A stretch of DNA of 64,000 nucleotides from Acidobacteriota bacterium (GTDB lineage Bacteria; Acidobacteriota; Terriglobia; Acidiferrales; UBA7541). The translations under genes were made by a program, and so were the position numbers. Of this stretch, positions 7,117 to 14,596 are shown in pieces (the stretch's first letter is position 1; each line of letters opens with the position of its first letter). A model generated the notes under the pieces. The model searched no databases. It had not been told where the DNA came from and saw only the letters and a program-made list of their open reading frames with translations. The stretch is from assembly GCA_003165465.1 (NCBI GenBank), contig PLUM01000036.1, positions 1-64,000 of the forward strand, written 5' to 3'.

Positions 7117-8949
7117 TCAATTTGTTGCAGGAGGTGAATTGGCTGCCTTGTCTGTCTGTGCCGTCGATAGGGAAGTCGGGATCAGCTCATCACGGATCTC
7201 GAGCCATTGCATTTCCATTTCGCCGCCTGGATCGGAGGATGGCAAGTACCGTACAAGAGCGTTCATTCCAGCGAGATGGTAGCAAACGTCAAAGTGATCC
7301 TCGCCATACCAAAGCGTGTCGGAGAAACCCGTGCCAAATTTCTTGCCATTTCGGAAATTCAATAGTTTGTCGCCGCTGCGAAGCACCAGCTTCAGGGGGG
7401 ATGATTTTTCGCAGTGCGTGGATTGGATGATTCCCCCCACTGCCGCGATACCCTTGGCGTATACCATCTCCCGATCTTCCTCTGTCTTTTCGTCGGCCGT
7501 TTGCTCAATCTTTCCAAGTTGCCGAGCCTGAGCCGCAACGGCCAGAGCTTCCGCGCTGTCGGAACCGTACCAGCGTGCGGCGACCACCGTGACAATTTTC
7601 AACGCGCCTGGATAATTTCGTCCCAGCAGAAGGATTGCCGCGGAATTCGTCAAGTAGCCGCCACGATCGGGCTCGAGGCGTTGTGCCTGCACGGAAGTGT
7701 TATAGGCGTCTTGCAATTTTCCTTGCTGCACATAGATCTGCGATCTCACGACGAATGCGGGAGCAAACCGTGGGTTCAATTGCATGACCTTTGCCATTGC
7801 AGCATCGAGCTGGGCAAGAGAGTCGGCGTCCTTCCTGCCATGGTATTTCATCATCGCCTGGTAGTAGACCGCGAGGTAACTGTCCGGGTTGAGCGTCACT
7901 GCCGTATCAAACTCCTTCTGAGCTTCCTCGTCCTTGCCTTGGATGAAATCAAGAAACCCCTCGTTTTCATGAGCGAGTGCGGACTTGGAATCCTGGCTTA
8001 GCGCCGCCGTTAATTTCTTGTCGGCAATTTCAATTTCACGCTGTTTCGTGAAGAATCCGCCGAGCATCGCATTCGCCTCTGGCGATGCCATTGGGCCGCC
8101 GTCGAAAGTGGAAGGATCGATTTTCTGTATTTTGTCGAAGCGCATCGCAGGATATAAAAAGCGGTTGGCATAGGCATGGAAATTTTTGTCAAGGTCTTGA
8201 CGGTTTCCAAAGGCCTGGTCGAAGGCCTTGTCGTTTTCCACTCCTCCTTGCAAGGATGCAAGATAAAGATTCATCTTACGTCCCCCTTCCATGCCGGGAC
8301 CCATCATCAGAAAGTGCGTCAGCCCCCAGGACTCCGCGTAAAACATGCCGGCCTTATCCGCGTCGCGGTAGTAGGGAGACGCATGTCCCACGGTCAGGAT
8401 GGTTTCAAGTGGATACATGGAGCGCGAACGGAGTTCGGCCAGGCGTGGACTGGGAGCCCCGATGAAAATTCCGTCGGTGCGCATCCATGTGTTGCCGAAG
8501 AATTCGGCGAGACCCTCATCCAGCCATACAGGCAGCCTCGTAAAATTCAGATGCAGCAGCTTGTGGATATACTCGTGGTAAACGACGCTCCGGTTCTCAT
8601 CGAGGATATCCAGGCGGACAAGCACATAATCCTTTTCCCAGCCCTTTATGTATAGACCAGCAAGATGGCTGGCCCATTTCTTTTCAGATGTCGTCAGTTC
8701 TTTGAATGCATTCTCATCCTTGGCGGCTATCACGATCGTTTCCGCCGATGAGTCCGTGCGGAGCCCGGGGATCGTGGCGGTGAAAACGGAGTGGATTTGC
8801 TCGAATCCGAGCGCGACCTGGCGGGCCTGTTTTTCGGTACCGTTGCTAATTACGGTGAAGTGTGGACTTTTTACTTTCACCCAGTTGTCGGCGTTAGAGG
8901 GAGTAACACAAAAAAGGAAGGCGCATGAAGCAATCCATAATTTGTGCAT
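7117..8949 (-). CDS. secreted gluzincin-like metallopeptidase with TPR repeats
   Basis: The ATG at 8949 with GGAGG 6 nt upstream gives a 610-residue protein with a signal peptide. An N-terminal region (NWVKVKSPHFTVISNG) precedes a zincin core: HEYIHKLLHLNF is HExxH, and WLDEGLAEFFG ~15 residues later supplies the third zinc ligand (Glu), as in peptidase MA/DUF1570-type proteins. From residue ~320 there are TPR repeats (ALAHENEGFLDFIQGKDEEA and similar), ending in a small beta domain. It probably acts in the periplasm; the substrate is unknown. An ATG 14 codons upstream lacks a ribosome site. Confidence 0.78.
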   Translation of the reverse strand: MHKLWIASCAFLFCVTPSNADNWVKVKSPHFTVISNGTEKQARQVALGFEQIHSVFTATIPGLRTDSSAETIVIAAKDENAFKELTTSEKKWASHLAGLYIKGWEKDYVLVRLDILDENRSVVYHEYIHKLLHLNFTRLPVWLDEGLAEFFGNTWMRTDGIFIGAPSPRLAELRSRSMYPLETILTVGHASPYYRDADKAGMFYAESWGLTHFLMMGPGMEGGRKMNLYLASLQGGVENDKAFDQAFGNRQDLDKNFHAYANRFLYPAMRFDKIQKIDPSTFDGGPMASPEANAMLGGFFTKQREIEIADKKLTAALSQDSKSALAHENEGFLDFIQGKDEEAQKEFDTAVTLNPDSYLAVYYQAMMKYHGRKDADSLAQLDAAMAKVMQLNPRFAPAFVVRSQIYVQQGKLQDAYNTSVQAQRLEPDRGGYLTNSAAILLLGRNYPGALKIVTVVAARWYGSDSAEALAVAAQARQLGKIEQTADEKTEEDREMVYAKGIAAVGGIIQSTHCEKSSPLKLVLRSGDKLLNFRNGKKFGTGFSDTLWYGEDHFDVCYHLAGMNALVRYLPSSDPGGEMEMQWLEIRDELIPTSLSTAQTDKAANSPPATN

Positions 8950-9138
8950 AATTCCTCCAGTAATTATGCCCTTATATATATGAGCCAGCAAATTCTGGCA
9001 AGGGTAATAAGCGCAGGCTTGAGATTAGAGTGATGGCGGACGATCCCCTCGCCGAAATGACCGTGAGTCGCACTCAAAGCAAGTCCACCCGAATAGAAAC
9101 CGATTGACAATCGTTATATCCCCCGACAGACTATCCCA

Positions 9139-9594
9139 ATGAATTCATTCATGCAGAGGCTATTTCTGGCGGATTTCTGGAAGGGAATGATCCTCACCTT
9201 CCGCACGCAGCATCCGAAAAATATCTATACGGAGCAGTATCCGCTTGAGCGGCCGATGGTCGCGGAGCGGTACCGCGGCGCGCCGCGCCTCAACATGAAT
9301 CCGGAGACGGGCGAGACGCTGTGCATTTCGTGCAACCTGTGCGCACTGGCCTGCCCTGAAAATTTGATTGTGGTGGGCTGGCAGCGCGACGATGCGACCC
9401 GCCGCAAGGTGCTCGGCAATTTCACGTACGATACTTCGCGCTGCATGTTCTGCGGACTTTGCGAGGACGCCTGCCCGACCGACTGCCTCGAGCTCACGCA
9501 GGATTTCGAGATGGCTTCCTACTCTCGCGAGGGCGCAATCTGGGACCGGCACCGCCTGGAAGAAGGACCCACGCCCGCCCGGTACACGCGATAG
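9139..9594 (+). CDS. nuoI: NuoI-like 2x[4Fe-4S] ferredoxin subunit, orphan
   Basis: The 151-residue protein has two complete cysteine clusters, CISCNLCALACP and CMFCGLCEDACP, plus the NuoI-type lead-in (FWKGMILTFRTQHPKNIYTE) and DCLELTQDFEMASYSRE after the second cluster. In complex I, NuoI holds clusters N6a and N6b between the NADH-oxidising arm and the quinone site. No other nuo gene lies in the window, so it is either a scattered subunit of a complex encoded elsewhere or part of an alternative hydrogenase or oxidoreductase. It is transcribed with, but unrelated to, the downstream galT-like gene. Confidence 0.85.
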   Translation: MNSFMQRLFLADFWKGMILTFRTQHPKNIYTEQYPLERPMVAERYRGAPRLNMNPETGETLCISCNLCALACPENLIVVGWQRDDATRRKVLGNFTYDTSRCMFCGLCEDACPTDCLELTQDFEMASYSREGAIWDRHRLEEGPTPARYTR

Positions 9595-9674
9595 TTTTGT
9601 GGCCGTACGATGCTGGGTCCATCCAGGCCGAATGATGTCTTCTGCAATCCGCCGCATTGACTTAGAATCCTTTC

Positions 9675-10658
9675 ATGGAACTTCGTAAAGATCCCATCAC
9701 GCGCAGTTGGGTGATCGCGGGACACCGGCAGGAAGCCTGCGAAACCACGGGCGGTTGCCCGTTTTGTCCCGACAAAACGAATTCCAAAATTGCGCTGCTT
9801 CGCCTGCCGTCCGAGGGGCCGTCGCAAGTCGTCGTCCTGCCGCACCCGGACCCACTCTACCGCATCGAAGGCGATCCCGACCGGCGCGCCGACGGAATTT
9901 ACGATCAGATGCAGCCGGTGGGCGCGGACGAAATCGTCATCGAAACGCCGGAGCACAATTGCAAATTTGAGGATTTAACCGAAGATCAGATCGTGCTGGT
10001 GATGGAGGCGTGGAGGCGGCGCGTCGAGGATTTGAAGCGGGATCTCCGCTTTAAATATGTCTCCATTTACAAAAATTACGGCCCTCTCGCCGGACAGGAG
10101 GGTTCTCATTCCAATTCGCAAATCACGGCGACGACCTTCATGCCCAGAAGAGTTCTCTATGAACTGCGCGCCGCGCGGGAATGGTTCAAGGAAAAAGAGC
10201 GCTGCGTTTTTTGCGACATCGTGAAGCAGGAAGAGCGCCGGGGAAATCGCATCGTGGATACGCAGGGCGAATACGTCGCGCTATGCCCCTATGCGTCGCG
10301 CGTTCCGTACGAAGTCTGGGTGCTCAGTCGCAGGCACAATCATATGTTCGAGCAGCCGCGCCCGGGTACAAATCGCAAGCATCTGGCGGCACTCCTGCGC
10401 CGGATTCTCCGCCGAATTCGCCAGATCGCGCCGGCATACCATCTAGTCGTGCATAGCTCGCCCAATACGGCTCACTCGAAGGGCGAAAATTCCTTGCAAT
10501 ACTGGAAGACCATCGCCGACGATTATCACTGGCACATCGAAATCCTGCCCATCGTGGAAACCAGAAGCAAGTCCTACAACATCAAGGAAGTCTATTACAA
10601 CGCCATCCTGCCCGAGGAAGCAGCCGAACGATTGCGCAACCTGGACCCCATCGCATGA
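9675..10658 (+). CDS. galactose-1-phosphate uridylyltransferase-like protein (HIT superfamily)
   Basis: The 327-residue protein follows the GalT layout. It starts ELRKDPITRSWVIAG, has CPFC near residue 35 and CVFC near residue 175 (zinc-type Cys pairs), and the C-terminal half contains ENSLQYWKTIADDYHWHIEI, typical of bacterial GalT. GalT transfers UMP between UDP-glucose and galactose-1-phosphate through a His of the HPH triad. Here the aligned segment reads GSHSNSQI, so the nucleophilic second His appears replaced by Asn (AAT at the codon). It may therefore be a divergent nucleotidyltransferase, a phosphorylase or an inactive paralogue. Its TGA overlaps the next ATG (ATGA). Confidence 0.75.
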   Translation: MELRKDPITRSWVIAGHRQEACETTGGCPFCPDKTNSKIALLRLPSEGPSQVVVLPHPDPLYRIEGDPDRRADGIYDQMQPVGADEIVIETPEHNCKFEDLTEDQIVLVMEAWRRRVEDLKRDLRFKYVSIYKNYGPLAGQEGSHSNSQITATTFMPRRVLYELRAAREWFKEKERCVFCDIVKQEERRGNRIVDTQGEYVALCPYASRVPYEVWVLSRRHNHMFEQPRPGTNRKHLAALLRRILRRIRQIAPAYHLVVHSSPNTAHSKGENSLQYWKTIADDYHWHIEILPIVETRSKSYNIKEVYYNAILPEEAAERLRNLDPIA

Positions 10659-11332
10659 GGCGAAAAACATACGGCGGCATTTTCTTCCGGTTGATATTCC
10701 TGTTGCTATTAGTTGGAATGGTCGCCGTGCTCTATGCCGGCAGGGGACCGTTGTTGCGTTTCGCGGGAGAATCCTGGGTCGTGGATGAGCCGGCCACGCA
10801 ATCGGACGCGTTGATTGTTCTCGGAGACGACAATTACGCGGCGGACCGCGCATTTCATGCGGCGGACCTTTACCGGGCGGGCGTGGCGCCCGTGGTCGTG
10901 GCCAGCGGACGAATGTTGCGGCGAAATGTCAGCCTGGCGGACATCATGGCGCACGATCTCGAATCTTTTGGCGTGCCCGACGCAGCGATCGTGAAGCTGG
11001 GGAGCCGCGCGCTGAACACGCGGGAAGAAGCGATGGAGGCCGCGCGCCTCGTCGAGCGCCGGAAATGGAAGCGCGTCGTGATCGTGACTTCCAATTATCA
11101 TGCGCGCCGCGCAAGGTTCATCTATAGCCGAGTTCTTCCATCGAGCGTTAGTTGCCGCGTGAGCGGCGCGCGCGATTCGGAATTCGATGTCGCGCACTGG
11201 TGGCAAACGCGCCAGGGTCAAAAGCTCTTCATGACCGAACTTGTCGGCTATCTGGTGGCGAAGTGGGAATTGCGAAGCGCGCCACCTCCCGAAAACGGCG
11301 TTTCCTTCGCGATTCCGGGCCTCCTGGACTGA
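10655..11332 (+). CDS. YdcF/ElyC-like DUF218 membrane protein
   Basis: The 225-residue protein has one N-terminal transmembrane helix (residues ~8-28) followed by the DUF218 Rossmann-like domain. DALIVLGDDNYAADR is the opening strand and loop, VVVASGRMLRRN follows, then NTREEAMEAARLVERRKWKR and VVIVTSNYHARRARFIY, the family's conserved Ser-x-x-His/Arg region. Related ElyC/SanA proteins act in envelope or peptidoglycan-precursor homeostasis; the specific role here is unknown. The ATG overlaps the stop of the galT-like gene, so the two are translated together. Confidence 0.8.
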   Translation: MRRKTYGGIFFRLIFLLLLVGMVAVLYAGRGPLLRFAGESWVVDEPATQSDALIVLGDDNYAADRAFHAADLYRAGVAPVVVASGRMLRRNVSLADIMAHDLESFGVPDAAIVKLGSRALNTREEAMEAARLVERRKWKRVVIVTSNYHARRARFIYSRVLPSSVSCRVSGARDSEFDVAHWWQTRQGQKLFMTELVGYLVAKWELRSAPPPENGVSFAIPGLLD

Positions 11333-11665
11333 TCAGGTTTCGGAAAAAGTTCCCAAGCCTTTTGTCATTCCGAGCGAAGCGAGGAATCTCTCTTTCTTTT
11401 CCTGGGCGTAGATCGGAGAGAGATTCCTCGCTTCGCTCGGAATGACAAAAGAGAGACTTTTTCCGCTATCTGTGACGCCGACCTGTACCGAGGCCAGTAT
11501 GGACACTGTACCTACCCCTGCCCGTATCTGATTGGAAACACTCCGTGTTCGCGGCGTTACCCCAGCCATCTCTGTCGTACTATAGTTTGTTTGTTGCCGT
11601 CCACTCCGGGCCGCTCTGACCTTCCCCAGCCTGGTAGTCACGGAGTTTTCGGTCGGGGGAAAAAC
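11333..11665. other. intergenic: palindrome D plus bactofilin leader
   Basis: This 333-nt gap holds the family D palindrome (separate entry) and about 200 nt of leader before the bactofilin ATG. TACTAT near 11577 could be a -10 element, but no convincing -35 was found. No ORF or RNA is recognised. Confidence 0.4.
11341..11465. repeat. palindromic repeat family D, complete copy
   Basis: It has two perfect 33-bp arms (TTTGTCATTCCGAGCGAAGC... at 11361-11393 and its exact complement at 11417-11449) around a 23-nt centre. An outer pair CGGAAAAAGT/ACTTTTTCCG at 11341 and 11456 extends the symmetry. Partial copies occur at 36379-36410 and 50811-50843. Confidence 0.92.
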
Positions 11666-12229
11666 ATGTGGCGTAAACCAGAAGATACAAAACCTGCAGC
11701 TCCAGCTGCCGGGGTTCCGGCGTCAACGCCGGCACAGACGCAGGCTCCGGCGGTTCGCGTGGATCCGGTTGTGCGAAGTCTTGCGGGCATGACCGCGGAA
11801 GTGGTTCAGCCTTCCGGCGGAACCATTACTTCGACATTAGTGATTAAAGGTGAGATTCGCGGAAACGAAGACCTGTACATCGACGGCGAGGTGCAGGGCA
11901 CGATTCATCTGACGAGCGGCCGCGTCACTGTCGGGCCGCACGGAAAAATTTCCGCGAACGTCGAAGCTCGCGAGATTGTGGTGCGCGGGAAAGTCCTGGG
12001 CGCGCTGCGGGGCCGCGACCGCGTGGAAGTGGCGTCGACCGGCGAAGTTCGTGGCGACATCTCAACCAAGCAGATTTCCATCGCGGAAGGCGCGCAACTT
12101 CACAGTAAAGTGGAAATTACGCGTGAGGAAGCTGCCGGAAATATTCGCTCGGCGGTGAAGCCCGCCGTTGCCGTCACGCCATCCGCGCCGGGGTTGGCGA
12201 TGAAGGCAGTCGCGGATAGCGGGCACTGA
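11666..12229 (+). CDS. bactofilin (polymer-forming cytoskeletal protein)
   Basis: The 187-residue protein has a Pro/Ala-rich disordered N-terminus (to ~residue 50) and the bactofilin beta-helix core. STLVIKGEIRGNEDLYIDGE is the signature opening, followed by right-handed helical turns with regularly spaced Val/Ile and Gly (VEAREIVVRGKVLGALRGRD), and a short polar C-terminus. Bactofilins polymerise without nucleotide and organise cell shape, stalks or motility machinery at the membrane. The ATG at 11666 is preceded by GGGGGA; an in-frame ATG 25 codons upstream lacks support. The next gene starts one base after its stop. Confidence 0.9.
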   Translation: MWRKPEDTKPAAPAAGVPASTPAQTQAPAVRVDPVVRSLAGMTAEVVQPSGGTITSTLVIKGEIRGNEDLYIDGEVQGTIHLTSGRVTVGPHGKISANVEAREIVVRGKVLGALRGRDRVEVASTGEVRGDISTKQISIAEGAQLHSKVEITREEAAGNIRSAVKPAVAVTPSAPGLAMKAVADSGH

Positions 12230-12230
12230 G

Positions 12231-12968
12231 ATGAGTCTGTTCAATAAGATACGTTCATCCCAAAGATCCGCCATGCCGCAGGTGGATTCTCATCCCGCGA
12301 CAGCCGTGGCGGTCGCGAAAGCGATTTCAGAAGCGCCTCCTGTCGTGTCCGGGATTTCTCCGAAACCCGTGCGCCAGTCCAATGGACTTAAGGAATTTCT
12401 CTGGCAGGTCGATGGAATTTCCCGCGGACATTTGCTGGATATGGGGCCGGTCCGGCAATCGACCATTACCTTTTTTATCGAGCGCGGCTTCAAGGTATAC
12501 ACGGAGGATTTGCTGTCCACCTGGAAGCAGTTCCTTGACGATGAGGAACAGCTTGGGAAGAGCCTTTCCATGGATGCGGACCGATCGAGCCTGACTCCGG
12601 AAGATCGCGCGAAGCGGTTCCTCGACACCACCATGCTGTATCCGGATAACACGTTCGACGCCGTGCTCATGTGGGATATTTTGGATTATCTCGATAGCGA
12701 TCTCGTGGGTAAACTCGTCGCGCGTCTCACATCGCTCGTCCGCGACGGCGGAGTTGTTCTCTCCCTCTTCCACTCACGGAAGCCGATCCTTTTTCATCGC
12801 TATCGCGTAGCGGATTCTCAAAGCCTGGAATTGATTAACGCATCCTGCCCATTTAAGGCGCAACGCGTTTTTCAGAACCGGGAAATCGAGGACTTGTTCA
12901 GGCGTTATCGCTCGTCCAAAATGTTTGTGGGACGCGATCAGCTTCGCGAAGGCCTGTTTATTAAGTAG
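12231..12968 (+). CDS. class I SAM-dependent methyltransferase-like protein
   Basis: The 245-residue protein has a ~45-residue polar leader followed by a Rossmann methyltransferase fold. GHLLDMGPVRQSTITFFIER is motif I (a weak GxGxG, with DMGP), YTEDLL is the acidic end of strand 2, and NTFDAVLMWDILDYLDSDLV with LVRDGGVVLSLF are motifs IV and V. The substrate is not evident. It follows the bactofilin gene with 1 nt between stop and start, so co-expression is very likely and its target may be a bactofilin-linked envelope component (inference). A candidate RNA gene follows. Confidence 0.7.
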   Translation: MSLFNKIRSSQRSAMPQVDSHPATAVAVAKAISEAPPVVSGISPKPVRQSNGLKEFLWQVDGISRGHLLDMGPVRQSTITFFIERGFKVYTEDLLSTWKQFLDDEEQLGKSLSMDADRSSLTPEDRAKRFLDTTMLYPDNTFDAVLMWDILDYLDSDLVGKLVARLTSLVRDGGVVLSLFHSRKPILFHRYRVADSQSLELINASCPFKAQRVFQNREIEDLFRRYRSSKMFVGRDQLREGLFIK

Positions 12969-12983
12969 GCCGATAGTCCTCGT

Positions 12984-13176
12984 GGCGCGGTTTTTGCAGG
13001 TCACACCACTTGCCAAACGGGCGGCAAGGGCGTACAAGGGAACTGTAGTTCAATCAGCCACGGAGGTGAGGATGACTCCACCGGGCTTTGAACACGAACT
13101 GCCGACATCACACCGCGCACGCGGTGCGTGCCGTCCGAGGCGTTAAAAGCGCCGCGACGGCGAAATGAAAAGCGCT
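12984..13176 (+). ncRNA. candidate structured small RNA (6S-like length; identity open)
   Basis: No plausible protein lies here, but pairing is dense. A closing stem forms between GGCGC..TTTT (12984-12995) and AAAAGCGCT (13168-13176). Internal hairpins are CTTGCC/GGCAAG (~13009-13028), GGTG/CACC near 13065-13085, CACCGC/GCGGTG (~13113-13128), and GCCGTC/GACGGC enclosing GGCG-TTAAAA-CGCC (~13130-13162). A Rho-independent terminator follows immediately. The ~190-nt length and the string CCGTCCGAG..TTAAAA..GCGACG recall the 3' half of 6S RNA, but local hairpins, not one long rod, dominate, so the 6S identity is only a possibility. Confidence 0.45.
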
Positions 13177-13214
13177 GAAACGGGGAGCCGCCAGGTTCCC
13201 CGTTTCGGTTTTTA
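13177..13214 (+). terminator. Rho-independent terminator after the candidate RNA
   Basis: GAAACGGGG (13177-13185) pairs with CCCCGTTTC (13198-13206) around a GC-rich loop and is followed by GGTTTTTAT. It ends the plus-strand transcript of the candidate RNA and/or the bactofilin operon. Confidence 0.85.
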
Positions 13215-13621
13215 TCGATCGAATTCAGATGGTTGCGAGGTGTTTACGATTCTGGCTTTCGCGGCGAATTCTCAAAGACGGGTTTCTCGCCAGAAAAAAT
13301 GGGCGGCGCTTTACAGCCGCGCCGCCCATGCTCATCCCCCCGGCGGAAAAAACGATGCAAAATTAAATTTGCGTGCGGGTACGTAGCCGATGCCACCGGC
13401 TCGCGAGTTCCATGCCGCGCGCGACGCTTACGTTATGGCAAGTTGAGGGCCATGCGGCAGGGACGCGATGAAAATTCATAACTCGATTCCCTTGTGCGGG
13501 TTGGTTTCATTTGCCGATCTTCTGGAAGGCCGGCGGATGGGGAATCGTGCGCAGAAGTGCCCGCGAATTGCCACCGTGTGAAAAAAGATTCTTTGATGCA
13601 GCGGTACTGGAAGTACTGAGA
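13215..13621. other. intergenic region between convergent transcripts
   Basis: Apart from the minus-strand terminator at 13294-13329, about 400 nt hold no convincing gene. A 36-codon minus-strand reading (starting MSMGGAAVKRRP) runs through the terminator stem and is more easily explained by the palindrome. Confidence 0.4.
13294..13329 (-). terminator. minus-strand terminator hairpin
   Basis: The perfect 11-bp stem ATGGGCGGCGC/GCGCCGCCCAT (13299-13309 and 13319-13329) is followed on the minus strand by a run of T (13299-13294). It would stop a transcript from the HAD-like gene about 290 nt downstream of its stop. Confidence 0.7.
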
Positions 13622-14461
13622 CTAACCGATAATATTTAAAATTGTTTGGTTCCATCCCGCAGGGCCGGGCGCATCTCCCATGACAATGGTCTTTGTCTTG
13701 CCTTGTTTTTCCTGCGAAATGTCGGGAGATTGCGCGGCATCGCGCGAGGCGGGCAGAAGGACGGCCTGATCGACGGCGTGGAGCCACGGCAAATCCTGGT
13801 CGCCTCCGCCAATTCCGACGAGCGTCAGCTTGATATGCGTCGCTTCCCGGAACAGTTGCGCGAGCGTGCGCACCGCGCGCGCGGGGTCGCATTTGGAGGA
13901 AAAGTGCCAGAAAGCCGGGCCGCGCCGTGTGTCGAAGCCTCGTGCGCGCGCCGTTTCCACAAATCGCGCAATGTCTTTTTCGTCGGCCGAAGTGAAGAAG
14001 AAGGGTTCGTCGAATTCCCGGGCACGAGCCAGTTCGGCGTTGCGCGGGTGGAGACCTGTATTGTCGGCAATTTCGCGCAGGCTCATGTGATGGAAGCCCG
14101 CAACCCCCACGGAGCATTCCTCGGCGATGTCGTCCAGTGCTTCGCAGACTTTCGCGTAGGGCAGTCCCTGGGCGATGCTGAGGTAGCGCGCGGTGCGGAC
14201 GGAGCCGGGAATCTTCAGGGTAAAGTAGCCGTCGGGAAAGAAGATCCCTCCGCCATTTTCCGTGACGAATGGGTGGTTGTGTCCCATCTCGCGGCGTATG
14301 GGGTCGATCTCTTCGCGCGTGCGCGAGGTAAGCAGGACAAGAGGAATTTTGCGCTTTTCGAGTTCCGACAAGGCTTCTTCCGCGGCTGAAAAGGAATTCG
14401 TGCGCGGGTCAACCAGGGCGCCTTCCATGGCTGTAAAAATGAGATGGCGAGGGGCAAGCAA
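13622..14461 (-). CDS. mannosyl-3-phosphoglycerate phosphatase-like HAD protein, catalytic residues substituted
   Basis: The 279-residue protein (TTG start) has the HAD-IIB/MPGP fold markers HLIFTAMEGALVDP, PLVLLTSRTREEI, PFVTENGGGIFFP, REFDEPFFF and GIGGGDQDLPWLHAVD. MPGP normally dephosphorylates mannosyl-3-phosphoglycerate to the compatible solute mannosylglycerate. However, motif I should read DxD and here reads AxE (TAMEG), the DKG lysine region reads KCDPAR, and the GDSxND motif reads GGGDQD. The nucleophile, acid/base and metal ligands therefore all appear lost, predicting a non-catalytic protein that keeps the fold. No MPG synthase gene is nearby. The ORF is otherwise full length without stops. 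Confidence 0.75.
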   Translation of the reverse strand: MLAPRHLIFTAMEGALVDPRTNSFSAAEEALSELEKRKIPLVLLTSRTREEIDPIRREMGHNHPFVTENGGGIFFPDGYFTLKIPGSVRTARYLSIAQGLPYAKVCEALDDIAEECSVGVAGFHHMSLREIADNTGLHPRNAELARAREFDEPFFFTSADEKDIARFVETARARGFDTRRGPAFWHFSSKCDPARAVRTLAQLFREATHIKLTLVGIGGGDQDLPWLHAVDQAVLLPASRDAAQSPDISQEKQGKTKTIVMGDAPGPAGWNQTILNIIG

Positions 14462-14552
14462 GACACTCTGAGTGTAACGCGATATGGCGCTGCTTGAAAG
14501 TGGAGTATTGATTCTCGATCGGGAATCTTCGCGGAAATTATCGCGGGAAAAT

Positions 14553-14584
14553 AAAAAAACCGGGCGCCGAATCGGCGCCCGGTT
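14553..14584 (-). terminator. Rho-independent terminator of the coiled-coil gene
   Basis: CCGGGCGCCGA/TCGGCGCCCGG forms an 11-bp stem (14560-14582) followed on the minus strand by TTTTTTT. It lies 13 nt after the stop of the minus-strand gene that begins at 15448. Confidence 0.92.
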
Positions 14585-14596
14585 GTGAGGGACGTG

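Noticed and set aside
12984-13176. Firm identification of the RNA candidate as 6S RNA
   Set aside because: Only a partial sequence resemblance; local hairpins dominate instead of the single long rod with a central bubble. Kept as an open candidate.
13299-13400. 36-codon minus-strand peptide starting MSMGGAAVKRRP
   Set aside because: It overlaps an 11-bp perfect stem followed by a T-run, better explained as a terminator; no clear ribosome site.
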